A DNA stretch of 17,238 nucleotides from Anaerolineae bacterium (GCA_016934645.1 JAFGSL010000167.1:1-17238); one strand, 5' to 3'; shown: positions 8,101 to 15,098, counted from the first letter of the stretch. Numbers and translations: made by a program. Notes: generated from the sequence alone by a model not told the origin.

Positions 8101-8518
8101 CTTCGCCCCGCTGCGGCAAGCATTACACGAACAATGGGAGCAGACGGCAGGTCGTCTGGCGCATGCGAACGAGATAGGACTGCCTGCCCCGCCAACCGCC
8201 CTCCCTGCCGAACTTCACAAACGCTGCCGTGACATCCTGCTCAAGTGCCACGAGTTCAACGATGACGCCGCCTTGCGTGCGCTGTTCGTAACGGAAGAGA
8301 TGGAGCCTTTCCAGGCCAATCTCCCGGAAGTCACAGGCAAAGCTGCGCGTGTAGATTCCTGTCTTGCGTATCTGATGGAACGGCAGCTTGAAAACGGCCA
8401 TTGGGTTCTGCCCATCTTTGTTGTCGAGTTAGCCGGACGGTATAGCGCAAGCGATGTGCAGCATCACAACTTGCTCAAGTTGGCCAAAGCCCTGGATCAA
8501 CTCGCAAAACGTGGGTGA
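5129..8518 (+). CDS. ROCO protein: WD40-Roc-COR-Zn ribbon-TIR-like-tail
   Basis: A 1129-residue multidomain protein with no signal peptide or membrane segment. Residues about 30-320 hold seven WD40 blades (repeated GHTD..VxSVAWSPDG..LASxSxDxTIRLWD), enough for one closed propeller. Roc GTPase: P-loop GDSGVGKT (347-354), switch II DLAGQ (398-402), G4 as ARVD (456-459) in place of (N/T)KxD, G5 TSAL (486-489). COR-like region about 515-770. Zinc ribbon Cys786-x3-His790 with Cys810-x2-Cys813. Residues 868 to about 995 follow a TIR/SEFIR pattern (CYVSAMPEQATWAEKL, then DFVILLDTPAYR, then FCDPTHYPVSLFDLVLNLYAIP-like end), but the usual catalytic-Glu helix motif is absent. Residues 1029-1129 form a helical tail resembling effector-associated/death-like adaptor domains. 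The GTG start has no clear Shine-Dalgarno, so the start is less sure. It follows higA by 34 bp. The likely role is stress or defence signalling; the trigger is unknown. Confidence 0.85.
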   Translation: MNTKNTDTNQEIPTFTEIGGSPVPGLTLRQVLRGHTDWIGRIAWAPDGTYLASPSYDETIRIWDTRTGACIHILQYHAGDIQGVAWSPDGLQLASASGDKTVGLWNAVSGQWLQGFRGHTDSVFSVAWSPDNQRVASASGDRTLRLWGAAGRQRLKGHVNSVYSVAWSPDGQRLASGSQDRTIRLWDATDGNLLQTLAGHTDWVVSVAWSPDGRRLASTSRDNTICLWDAASGKMLQVLEGHSGPVNCANFFADGRWLASKGGDHTIRLWRCDTWACVAVLKEPATDKWSPGIAFHPYRPILATLGEKDTIIRIWELDEALLLGASSSLSASQASIHYTTAKLVLVGDSGVGKTGLGWRLAHGAFKEHASTHGQQFWAIPQLGLKRQDGVECEAVLWDLAGQAIYRQIHSIFLENVAAALVLFDPGNRQDPLRGVEFWLEQLKGKGQLPPAVLVGARVDRGAPALAQQELAQFCQRYGVSGGYLSTSALTGEGLDALLDLLKAQIPWEQMTATVTTVTFKRIKEYVLLLKEKPDRKGVLVSPQELRRQLETLEEWKFTDAEMMTAVGHLETHGYVVVLRSSDGSQHILLVPELLVSLASSLVLLADKNPRELGAVSETELLQGRYPFDELAGLASEESHILLDAAIQRFLQHALCFRETFGADTLLIFPGLIKQKRPLQDDVPATDDISYVVRGRVENLYAMLVVLLGYTPSFSRINQWQNQAQYEMGADELCGFRLIEDREGEIELVLYYGDRMPYAGRAKFQELFEQFLYQRDVQVTRFPPVVCPNGHRLERATVVKRVREGKTFAFCDECGEKVALPDFAAPQTIGIGASPWLQREEAAARLRSAYEVQLARVKSYRRLWATPRCYVSAMPEQATWAEKLIHDLRDAGVYVVEQTVNVKPEDFVILLDTPAYRQAYQAATPALAADVPLIRARLRDERQLISLALTERPKAHELKNCTPGSFCDPTHYPVSLFDLVLNLYAIPLNHAGFAPLRQALHEQWEQTAGRLAHANEIGLPAPPTALPAELHKRCRDILLKCHEFNDDAALRALFVTEEMEPFQANLPEVTGKAARVDSCLAYLMERQLENGHWVLPIFVVELAGRYSASDVQHHNLLKLAKALDQLAKRG
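5375..5763 (+). repeat. DNA-level tandem repeats encoding WD40 blades
   Basis: The 20-mer AGCGTGGCGTGGTCGCCGGA occurs exactly at 5501-5520 and 5744-5763, with one mismatch at 5618-5637 and a diverged copy at 5375-5394. Spacings are 126, 117 and 126 nt, i.e. 42, 39 and 42 codons. The 117-nt unit reflects a blade shortened by three residues around LRLWGAAGRQRLKGH. Conservation at the nucleotide level, with blades 1, 6 and 7 more diverged, indicates recent duplication or gene conversion among blades 2-5. Confidence 0.85.
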
Positions 8519-8548
8519 GTTTTTAGCTCACCTTAATCCCCTGACATC

Positions 8549-8587
8549 AGTCGCGGCTTGATGTGGTTACATCAAGCCGCGACTTTT
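8549..8587 (+). terminator. Intrinsic terminator after the ROCO gene
   Basis: A perfect 16-bp stem: AGTCGCGGCTTGATGT (8549-8564), loop GGTT (8565-8568) and ACATCAAGCCGCGACT (8569-8584), followed by TTT. It lies between the convergent ROCO gene and the dsrE-like end of the hdr operon. The T-tract is on the plus-strand side, so it mainly stops plus-strand transcription, though the hairpin would also form in the opposite transcript. Confidence 0.85.
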
Positions 8588-8611
8588 GCAAGGTAATCGC
8601 ATCCAAGTTAC

Positions 8612-8974
8612 TCAGAAGACATAGGTCATCGTCGCTCCCTCCGCATCCATCAGGAAGGGCGGGAGTTTTTCGATGACAATGCGTTCATCACGTACGTCTT
8701 TGGGATCAATGCCTTTGTTTTCCAACGCTAGTTCACAGAGCGTAACTTTTTCCGCCATGTCGAGGAGAGTGTTGAACAGGTAAATCGGATCAGGCAAGCC
8801 CTTGGGCTGACCGAGTTTCTCCAACTCACCCTTGAGCGACCATCTCGCACCAGCGGGGCAGAAGAAGAAGTGCACTTCATAGTCAAGTGCGATACCCGAT
8901 GTAGAAAAAATCAAAGCCGGCATAATGCTAGCAGGGGTATCTCCATTACAAACAACAACCATTTTGTCAGACAT
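8612..8974 (-). CDS. DsrE2-like sulfur carrier, hdr operon
   Basis: A 120-residue DsrE/DsrE2-like protein. It has an N-terminal strand MVVVCNGDTP, a hydrophobic helix IMPALIFSTSGIAL, the strand EVHFFFCPAG (Cys39) and VTLCELALENKGI (Cys80), the place where DsrE-type proteins carry their persulfide cysteine. It lacks the multi-pass hydrophobicity of larger DsrE2 forms and should be cytoplasmic. Such proteins pass sulfane sulfur to or from TusA and Hdr-like complexes, and a TusA-like gene opens the same operon. AAAGGAG (8981-8987) lies just upstream of the ATG. It is last in the operon, 75 bp after hdrB, a larger gap than elsewhere in the operon, and ends facing the ROCO terminator. Function is inferred from fold and context. 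Confidence 0.78.
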   Translation of the reverse strand: MSDKMVVVCNGDTPASIMPALIFSTSGIALDYEVHFFFCPAGARWSLKGELEKLGQPKGLPDPIYLFNTLLDMAEKVTLCELALENKGIDPKDVRDERIVIEKLPPFLMDAEGATMTYVF

Positions 8975-8992
8975 TAGAATCTCCTTTCAAAC

Positions 8993-9063
8993 TGATGAAG
9001 TGTTTTTGTCTGTTGCGGCGAATGCTGCAGCAGAATGGATAAACCGCTGTTATGATGAAGTGT
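8993..9063. repeat. 11-nt direct repeats at hdrB/dsrE junction
   Basis: TGATGAAGTGT occurs at 8993-9003 and 9053-9063, exactly 60 nt apart. One copy covers the last codons of hdrB, the other lies just upstream of the dsrE-like ribosome-binding site. Between them, CTGTTGCGGC (9010-9019) and GCTGCAGCAG (9024-9033) can pair imperfectly, giving a weak hairpin in the minus-strand transcript. This may be a scar of a small duplication or insertion, or an mRNA processing site. No transposase or longer element is present. Confidence 0.5.
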
Positions 9064-10024
9064 GATCCAGATAAGCATCGGCGAGAACGTTGGATATATC
9101 GCTGACAAGGCAGCTCTCCCCGGCGGCCTTCCGAAGATTCACCTGGCAGATAGGACACATCGTGACAATATGTTCTCCCTTTTCTTTAAGCTGACTTACA
9201 CGATTTCCCGCTATCTCATGGGCCTTGCTGGGAAAGAGCGATTCTATCGGGCCACCGCAACAATACGTAGACCTGCCGGCTAACTCAGGCTCTTTGACGG
9301 CAACGCCGGCATTTATAAGGAGGCTGCGCGGCTGTTCTATCATCTTTTCATACCGTGCGTAAACGCAGGAATCATGGATAACCAGCTCCGCGTCCTGCTC
9401 TTGCATGACGGGAAATTCTTTCTCAGCTAGCACTTCCAGATAGCTTTTCACTTCGATGTCGAAGTCTTTGACGAATTTCGGATAGACATCCCGCAATATG
9501 CTTGTCGTGTGGGGATCTACTGTAATCACACGGCGCACGCCATTTTTGCGAAACACCTCAAAGACACGCCGGGCGTGGACACCAAAACTCTCATCCATGC
9601 CGCCATCATAGACCAGAGCGCCAGAATAGAGTTCCTGGTCGTAGAGATAGCCAAATTCCACGCCTGCTTTCTTCAACATCTCGGCGATATTGCGGAGGAC
9701 CTGGTCATTTTCCTGCTTCATCTCTTTAGATGCGGTCAAGGCCATAAAAAAAGAGAGGTTGATGAACTTGTTGGCAAAGCGCCCCAGCCCGAAGAACTGT
9801 GTGATGAACGAGTTTTCAAACACAGCCATCTGACTTGCCAAAGCGTCAATAGCTGGAATGAGCTGATACATCAGGCCTGTATAGAGGATAGTCTCTCCCC
9901 CGTTGGGAATATTCAGCCCCATTGACCAGCCAGTAGCCCCGCTCTTGGAGAGGGGGAGAACACTACCGCGTATTTTCAGATTGTCTGATAGAATTCCCAA
10001 AACGGGACCTATGGGTAACGGCAT
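9050..10024 (-). CDS. hdrB: HdrB-like CCG-domain subunit, one cluster site
   Basis: A 324-residue HdrB/HdrD-family protein. The C-terminal CCG domain is canonical: Cys220, Cys255-Cys256-Gly257, then Cys290-x2-Cys293, the ligand set for the non-cubane [4Fe-4S] centre that cleaves or forms disulfides. The N-terminal half keeps the fold but lost its ligands: where a CCGA motif is expected there is YSGA (133-136), and the usual Cys-rich turn reads VDPHTT (169-174). So it should hold one catalytic cluster rather than two. In the Hdr complex HdrB is the disulfide/thiol site fed by HdrC. GAGGAGC (10031-10037) precedes the ATG; hdrC ends 12 bp upstream. The extra N-terminal 120 residues are longer than a typical HdrB. 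The symbol is by family and operon position, not proven orthology. Confidence 0.82.
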   Translation of the reverse strand: MPLPIGPVLGILSDNLKIRGSVLPLSKSGATGWSMGLNIPNGGETILYTGLMYQLIPAIDALASQMAVFENSFITQFFGLGRFANKFINLSFFMALTASKEMKQENDQVLRNIAEMLKKAGVEFGYLYDQELYSGALVYDGGMDESFGVHARRVFEVFRKNGVRRVITVDPHTTSILRDVYPKFVKDFDIEVKSYLEVLAEKEFPVMQEQDAELVIHDSCVYARYEKMIEQPRSLLINAGVAVKEPELAGRSTYCCGGPIESLFPSKAHEIAGNRVSQLKEKGEHIVTMCPICQVNLRKAAGESCLVSDISNVLADAYLDHTSS

Positions 10025-10036
10025 ATTTCAGCTCCT

Positions 10037-10342
10037 CTATCGTAAGTTGAATTCTACTTCGTTAATGTGTTTGCGAAGATAGCGTATATTCTCAGCAATA
10101 TGGACCTCCGCGGGACAGTATTCCTCACACATCCGGCAGAGGAGACAGGAATAAATATCGGGGATATTCTCCTTGACCTTATCTTCCAGCCCCAGCATCA
10201 CTTCACGGAACAGTTTACGCGGAACAATTTTGTAACCCAGGGGACACAGTGCCGTGCAGGTTCCGCAATGGTAGCAGGCCTCAGCATTGAATTCCTCGGA
10301 TTCCTTGAGTTTAGCAGCCAGTTTCGATGATGCTTTTACCAT
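10037..10342 (-). CDS. hdrC: HdrC-like 2x[4Fe-4S] ferredoxin subunit
   Basis: A 101-residue ferredoxin with two cluster motifs, CYHCGTCTALCP and CLLCRMCEEYCP, each giving CxxCxxCxxxCP. The length and the alpha-helical linker between the motifs fit HdrC, which wires electrons from HdrA to the HdrB catalytic site in the cytoplasm. No membrane segment is present, unlike HdrE-linked or Dsr-type complexes. It starts 9 bp after the winged-helix gene, with only a weak GAGGG ribosome-binding site, so coupling to upstream translation is likely. It is followed 12 bp later by hdrB, the usual hdrC-hdrB pairing. Confidence 0.9.
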   Translation of the reverse strand: MVKASSKLAAKLKESEEFNAEACYHCGTCTALCPLGYKIVPRKLFREVMLGLEDKVKENIPDIYSCLLCRMCEEYCPAEVHIAENIRYLRKHINEVEFNLR

Positions 10343-10351
10343 TGTTTGCCC

Positions 10352-10615
10352 TCACTCTGCCGGTCTTGTGGTTTTGACAAGTTCATATTGATAGTATCCG
10401 TCCACATCAGGACGGCCAACTTCTTCAAGCTCACCATAGCGCCGCATAGCAAACAGCCATATCGTCACTTCATAACTGGGATACTCCATCTCTTCGGCTA
10501 TCTCAAGAATGGTCTTCGGGCCGTCTTCAAGAATCGCCCTGATGCGATCTTTCATGATCATTTCATCGTGAGCGATCTCCGAGATATCACGTTGAATCTC
10601 TCCATAGCGGGTCAT
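10352..10615 (-). CDS. Small winged-helix-like protein in the hdr operon
   Basis: An 87-residue protein. Residues about 20-80 read as a winged helix: IRAILEDGPKTILEIAEEM (helix-turn), PSYEVTIWLFAMRRYGEL (recognition-like helix), then a beta wing with DGYYQYELV. It overlaps the end of hdrA by 4 nt (ATGA) and is preceded by a near-perfect AAGGAGG, so it is made in fixed proportion to the complex. The winged helix could bind DNA and autoregulate, or serve as a structural or assembly subunit of the Hdr complex; the tight embedding between hdrA and hdrC favours the second. I do not recognise a named family with confidence. Confidence 0.6.
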   Translation of the reverse strand: MTRYGEIQRDISEIAHDEMIMKDRIRAILEDGPKTILEIAEEMEYPSYEVTIWLFAMRRYGELEEVGRPDVDGYYQYELVKTTRPAE

Positions 10616-12354
10616 GCTACAACCTCCTTGAGACTGGCGTCAATCATCGCGAGAATCTGATCGTCCCGGTATCCTTCAACGGCAATCGCATCATTGGGAC
10701 AGACGGGCACGCAAGGCCCGGCTCCTTTGCATAGCGCAGCGATAACCGTAGCGACTTCCTTATCACCACAGATCATCTTTTCAATCGCGCTATAGGGACA
10801 GGCCTTGAAACACTCGCCACACCAGACGCACTTTTCGGTGTCCACATGGGCAATTAAGGGTTCCAGGTCTACATAGCCTTTCTTGAGCAGGCCCCCAGTT
10901 TTGGCAACTGCCGACAACGCCGAAGCGACACTCTCCGACATCGTCTTCGGGCTTTGCGCAGCACCGGCGATAAATACGCCGTCAATCACGGTTTCCACGG
11001 GGCGAAGCTTGGGGTGAATCTCTTTGTAGAATCCATCTTCGCTTTTCGGCAATTTGAGAACATCATCAAGCAGGCCATTTTCACGCGGCTCCATACCGGT
11101 GACGAGAACCACGAGATCAGCGCCAATCTCAACTTCCTCACCCCCATCCAGGGTATCTTGGACGCTAACCAAAAGGTGTCCATCCGCCTTTTCCACTACA
11201 GGAGGATTCTCAGGCTCCCAGCGGATGAAGAGTGCGCCGCCATGACGCGCTTGTTCGTAGACTGTTTCATAATTGCCGTACGTGCGGATATCGCGATAGA
11301 GGTGATACTGGTTCACCGTCTGCTTACGCTCTGTCTCCAATTCATGCAGCATAACTGCGGTGTAGGTCGCCGCAGTACAGCAGTACCGCGAACAGTAACG
11401 ATGAGGATTGGGGCAAGACTCCGATGCCGTCTGACGACTGCCGACACAGTAGATAAACACGACATCGCGCAATGGTTTACCGTGATATTCGAGTTTCCCC
11501 TCTGCCAGCATCTGCCGAAACTGTAGCAGATCAACAACACCGTCTGATCCCCAGCCATATTCACCTGCAGCAGGGCTATAGGGTGTAAAGCCTGTAGTAA
11601 CCACAATAGCGCCTACATTCAGCGTGATTTCTTGTTCACCCCTGACTTTGATAACGACATTAAAGTCGCCAATGCTGCCGGCTTTCTCAACCAGTTCCGC
11701 TTGTGTATAAACGACGATCCGATAATCAGCTTGAATCCGCCGCGACAAACCGGCAATGATGTCTGGACCTAGTTGCCCCTCAGGGCCCATGCGTCCCGCT
11801 TCAAGCGACCAACCACCGATCTTTTCCTCTTTTTCGATTAAGTACACGGCCAGGCCCATCTCCGCCAGGGATAAACTGGCACGCATCCCGGCAACCCCCG
11901 CGCCAATGACTAACACGCGAGGTTTGGTTTCTACTCGTAAAGGAACCAGTGGATGGGTCAAAGCGACTTTCGCGATGCCGGCCCTTACCAAGTGAACAGC
12001 TTTTTCCGTCGCCCCATTCTTATCGTCGGTATGCGCCCAGGAACACTGCTCGCGCAGATTCACATGCACGTACTGGTAAGGGTTCAACCCGGCCCGTTCA
12101 GCCATCCCGCGAAAGGTATGCATGTGGAGAGATGGCGCGCAGGAAGCAACCACCAAACCATCAAGTTCCAACGTTTTTATATCGTCAATCATCTCCAGTT
12201 GCGCCGCATCGGAACACGTAAACATATGAGTTCTGGCAATGACAACACCAGGTTCTCCGGCAACGCCGTCCCGAACCTTTTCCACATCCACATAGTCCGA
12301 GATATTGCCTCCGCAATAGCAGACGAAAACGCCAATTCTTCGTTCTTGTGCCAT
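10612..12354 (-). CDS. hdrA: HdrA subunit, flavin and iron-sulfur
   Basis: A 580-residue HdrA-family protein. The N-terminal iron-sulfur region has Cys12, Cys14, Cys47, Cys72 and Cys104; the FAD Rossmann motif is GAGVAG at 151-156, with the family block CVGSR and YCSRYCC in the middle. Two C-terminal ferredoxin motifs follow: CVWCGECFKACP (509-520) and CKGAGPCVPVCP (542-553), where the second Cys of the latter is Ala, leaving three. HdrA is the flavin subunit of soluble Hdr complexes and the site of electron bifurcation where that occurs. It lacks the TLDC block found in the partner HdrA upstream, so the two look complementary. Its ATG overlaps the preceding stop by one base (TGATG), which indicates translational coupling. 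It is a full-length gene. Confidence 0.9.
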   Translation of the reverse strand: MAQERRIGVFVCYCGGNISDYVDVEKVRDGVAGEPGVVIARTHMFTCSDAAQLEMIDDIKTLELDGLVVASCAPSLHMHTFRGMAERAGLNPYQYVHVNLREQCSWAHTDDKNGATEKAVHLVRAGIAKVALTHPLVPLRVETKPRVLVIGAGVAGMRASLSLAEMGLAVYLIEKEEKIGGWSLEAGRMGPEGQLGPDIIAGLSRRIQADYRIVVYTQAELVEKAGSIGDFNVVIKVRGEQEITLNVGAIVVTTGFTPYSPAAGEYGWGSDGVVDLLQFRQMLAEGKLEYHGKPLRDVVFIYCVGSRQTASESCPNPHRYCSRYCCTAATYTAVMLHELETERKQTVNQYHLYRDIRTYGNYETVYEQARHGGALFIRWEPENPPVVEKADGHLLVSVQDTLDGGEEVEIGADLVVLVTGMEPRENGLLDDVLKLPKSEDGFYKEIHPKLRPVETVIDGVFIAGAAQSPKTMSESVASALSAVAKTGGLLKKGYVDLEPLIAHVDTEKCVWCGECFKACPYSAIEKMICGDKEVATVIAALCKGAGPCVPVCPNDAIAVEGYRDDQILAMIDASLKEVVA

Positions 12355-15098
12355 CAGTCAGTCCTCATTCTTTCAAGATATGCAGACACTTGAGCCGCTG
12401 CCGCACCGGAATGTAATACGGTATCAGGAATGTCTTTGGCCCCATTGACTGTGCCAGAAAGGTAAAGCCCGTCCACATTGGTAGCACCCGGCTCAACGAC
12501 AGGATTCACCTCGCGGACATAGTTAAACGCATCTCCTTCTAGCTCTCCACCCTTATATAGGGCAAATGGCTCGGTATTGGGCAGGAAGCCGACAGCCAGC
12601 ACAACAAGGTCGTGCTCGCGGGTCTGCATCCCACCTTCGCCTAACATATCTTCGTAGTGCAAGGCCAGATTTCCATCTTCAAGCTGCTCAACACGCGCCA
12701 CCTTTCCCTTTACATATTCCACGCCCATAGCTTTGGATTGTTCGTAGAATTCGTCATATCCCTTACCAAAGGCCCGGATATCAATGTAGTAGATAGTTAC
12801 ATCCGCAATGGGGAGAGCACCCATAATAAGCTGGGCATGTTTGATGGCATACATACATCCAATACGACAACAAAGGGGATTGCAGAATGTGTGGTCTCGA
12901 GAGCCACTACACAGCACAATAGCAACACTTTCCGGTTCTTTACCGTCAGAGGGCCGCAAAACACCATTGTAGGGACGGGTAGGTGACAAAAGCCGGTCCA
13001 GTTGGGGGCCTGTGATCACATCGGGGATAACCCCATATCCCAACAAATCTTTTCCTACCGGATCCATAATCTCATATCCCGTGGACAAAACGACGCTCCC
13101 CACGCGTAACTTCATGGTTTCAGGCTTCATGTTGAAGTCAATGCATTCGGCCGGACAGATATTGACACATTCCTGGCACAAGGAACAATCAGCGCAGTTC
13201 AGACAGCGATTGGCTTCCTCACGCGCGCGCGCTTCAGTTAACGTAAATTCGTACGTTTCAAAACTTTCGACACGTTCAGAAGGCGGCCGCTTTGGCACAG
13301 TGACCGGCAGCACAGATTCCCAATCCTTAGTTCGCTCAAGCACTGCTTGTTTGTCTATGACCTCTACGTCACTTCCATACGGGGCATCCAGCGATTCACC
13401 TTTCAAAAGACGATCCATATAAAATGCGGCACGACGTCCCTGCCCCATAGCCCTTACAATAATCGAAGGGCCAAGTACAGCATCCCCCCCTGCAAAAACC
13501 ATAGGATCTGAAGTCTGCATGGTTTGGGGGTTGACGACAATGGTTTTATTAGGCGCAAGCTCAAGCTCGTCGGCAAAAGGATCTGTACTAGGAGCCAGCC
13601 CAATGGCCAGGATAACCACATCTGCTAAAATGCTGTGCTCGGTACCCGAAGCAACATTAAAACTCGTCATCCTCCCATCAGGTGCAAATTCAACATCATA
13701 AACGTCCAGCAACTCCAAGTGTCCTTGCCCTTGGCCATCATCGTAAATCCGTTTTGTCGAACCGCGTGTGATAATGCGAATACCTTCTTCCTCCGCTTCT
13801 CCAATTTCCCACTCGTGTGCTGGCATGTTCTCGCGACATTCAACACAGACAACAGATACGGATTTAGCCGCCATCCGGATTGCTGTACGCGCAACATCCA
13901 GAGCTACGTTACCACCGCCCAATACCACAACGTGTTTCCCTTCGATGTCCGGCAACTCGTTGCTTGCATAAGAATCTTTGAGAAACTCCATACAATCCTG
14001 CACATCGGTACAGAATACGCCGTATCCTTCAATCGGAATAATGCGCGGCTTCTGATTCCCGACACCGATGAAGATTGCCTGAAAGCCAGCCGCTTTAAGT
14101 TCAGCGAGGCTCTCCACCTTCGCCCCAGTCTTTATTTCAACGCCCAGAGCAGTGATGTTTTTAATATCACGATCCAGCACATGTCTTGGTACACGATAGG
14201 CAGGTATACCATGGCGTAGCATCCCGCCTGCCTGCTCTTCAGCCTCGAAGATCGTCACCTGGTGCCCAGCTTTGGCAAGGTGGTATGCGGCATTTAACCC
14301 ACTAGGGCCTGAACCAATGATCGCTACCCGTGAGTCAAGTTGATTTTCTACTGGACCATAATCTGGTACGGGATGCCTTGCATAGTAGCGATCGGCAATG
14401 AAACGTTTGATCGCTCGGATATGCATCGTGCCATCTTTATCCGCACGCGTACATTCACTTTCACAGAGTGCGTAACAGGCGCGTGATAAGCAACCGATAA
14501 GCGGGGCGTCTTCCAGGTGCATTTTGAAAGCCTGATCATAGCGACCGGCGCGAACCAGCGACACATAACCACTGGGTTTCACGCCGGCTGGACATGCGTT
14601 GGTGCAAGGAGGCTGTCCCCGACGGCTGATGACTGCCTTTTTCGGCACTGCTTGGGGATACGGAATGTGCGCAGCGCGGCGCGCGATCATGTTGTAGTTA
14701 TACTCATCCGGCAGAGCAACCGTGCAGACAGTTTCACACTTGGCACAACCTGTACAAGCGTCGAAATCCACGTAGGACGCCTTTTTGTGTAAATCTACGC
14801 CAAAGGTCCCATCGGCATTACGTGAAAAACCATCCACTTCAGTGTAGACCATAGGCGTGACTTTCGGATGATGCGCAGCAGCAGCCATTTTCGGCGTGAC
14901 AATACAACTCGCGCAATCCAAAGTTGGGAAAACCTTGCTCAGCAAGATCGATTTGCCGCCGATGCTTGGCTCTTTTTCCACCAAGAGCACGTTGTAGCCC
15001 ATATCGCCCAGCAACACGGCTGTTTCCATCCCCGCCACACCTGCACCAACGATCATAACATCGTAGTCTAGCCCATTTGCCTTATTCTTCGGAGTCAT
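12354..15098 (-). CDS. HdrA with inserted GltD/NfnB-like NAD(P)H module
   Basis: A 914-residue composite flavoprotein. Residues 1-155 are HdrA N-terminal: FAD motif GAGVAG (18-23), TLDCASC (59-65) followed by IVTPKM, and ferredoxin Cys115, 118, 121 and 125. Residues about 160-575 are a GltD/NfnB/DPD-type NAD(P)H oxidoreductase: CTNACPAG (165-172) and Cys203, 208, 212 and 216 for its own clusters, FAD motif GSGPSG (262-267), nucleotide motif GGGNVALD (394-401) and FAGGDA (535-540). Residues 625-914 resume HdrA, with CLNCADCSLCQECVNICP (632-649) and CSGSR (730-734). In NADPH-type GltD two Arg lie near RENMPA; here one is Cys (ECRENMPA), so NADH is possible. It overlaps mvhD by 17 bp. I infer that it feeds NAD(P)H electrons into the Hdr core, perhaps with bifurcation to ferredoxin. 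Confidence 0.88.
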   Translation of the reverse strand: MTPKNKANGLDYDVMIVGAGVAGMETAVLLGDMGYNVLLVEKEPSIGGKSILLSKVFPTLDCASCIVTPKMAAAAHHPKVTPMVYTEVDGFSRNADGTFGVDLHKKASYVDFDACTGCAKCETVCTVALPDEYNYNMIARRAAHIPYPQAVPKKAVISRRGQPPCTNACPAGVKPSGYVSLVRAGRYDQAFKMHLEDAPLIGCLSRACYALCESECTRADKDGTMHIRAIKRFIADRYYARHPVPDYGPVENQLDSRVAIIGSGPSGLNAAYHLAKAGHQVTIFEAEEQAGGMLRHGIPAYRVPRHVLDRDIKNITALGVEIKTGAKVESLAELKAAGFQAIFIGVGNQKPRIIPIEGYGVFCTDVQDCMEFLKDSYASNELPDIEGKHVVVLGGGNVALDVARTAIRMAAKSVSVVCVECRENMPAHEWEIGEAEEEGIRIITRGSTKRIYDDGQGQGHLELLDVYDVEFAPDGRMTSFNVASGTEHSILADVVILAIGLAPSTDPFADELELAPNKTIVVNPQTMQTSDPMVFAGGDAVLGPSIIVRAMGQGRRAAFYMDRLLKGESLDAPYGSDVEVIDKQAVLERTKDWESVLPVTVPKRPPSERVESFETYEFTLTEARAREEANRCLNCADCSLCQECVNICPAECIDFNMKPETMKLRVGSVVLSTGYEIMDPVGKDLLGYGVIPDVITGPQLDRLLSPTRPYNGVLRPSDGKEPESVAIVLCSGSRDHTFCNPLCCRIGCMYAIKHAQLIMGALPIADVTIYYIDIRAFGKGYDEFYEQSKAMGVEYVKGKVARVEQLEDGNLALHYEDMLGEGGMQTREHDLVVLAVGFLPNTEPFALYKGGELEGDAFNYVREVNPVVEPGATNVDGLYLSGTVNGAKDIPDTVLHSGAAAAQVSAYLERMRTD

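Noticed and set aside
8993..9063. Insertion-sequence remnant at the 11-nt direct repeats
   Set aside because: Only 49 nt lie between the copies, with no transposase or terminal inverted repeats.
10954..14219. Plus-strand frames of 190 and 194 codons opposite the hdrA genes
   Set aside because: Antisense shadows of long, motif-rich HdrA genes, with no recognisable family or ribosome-binding site.
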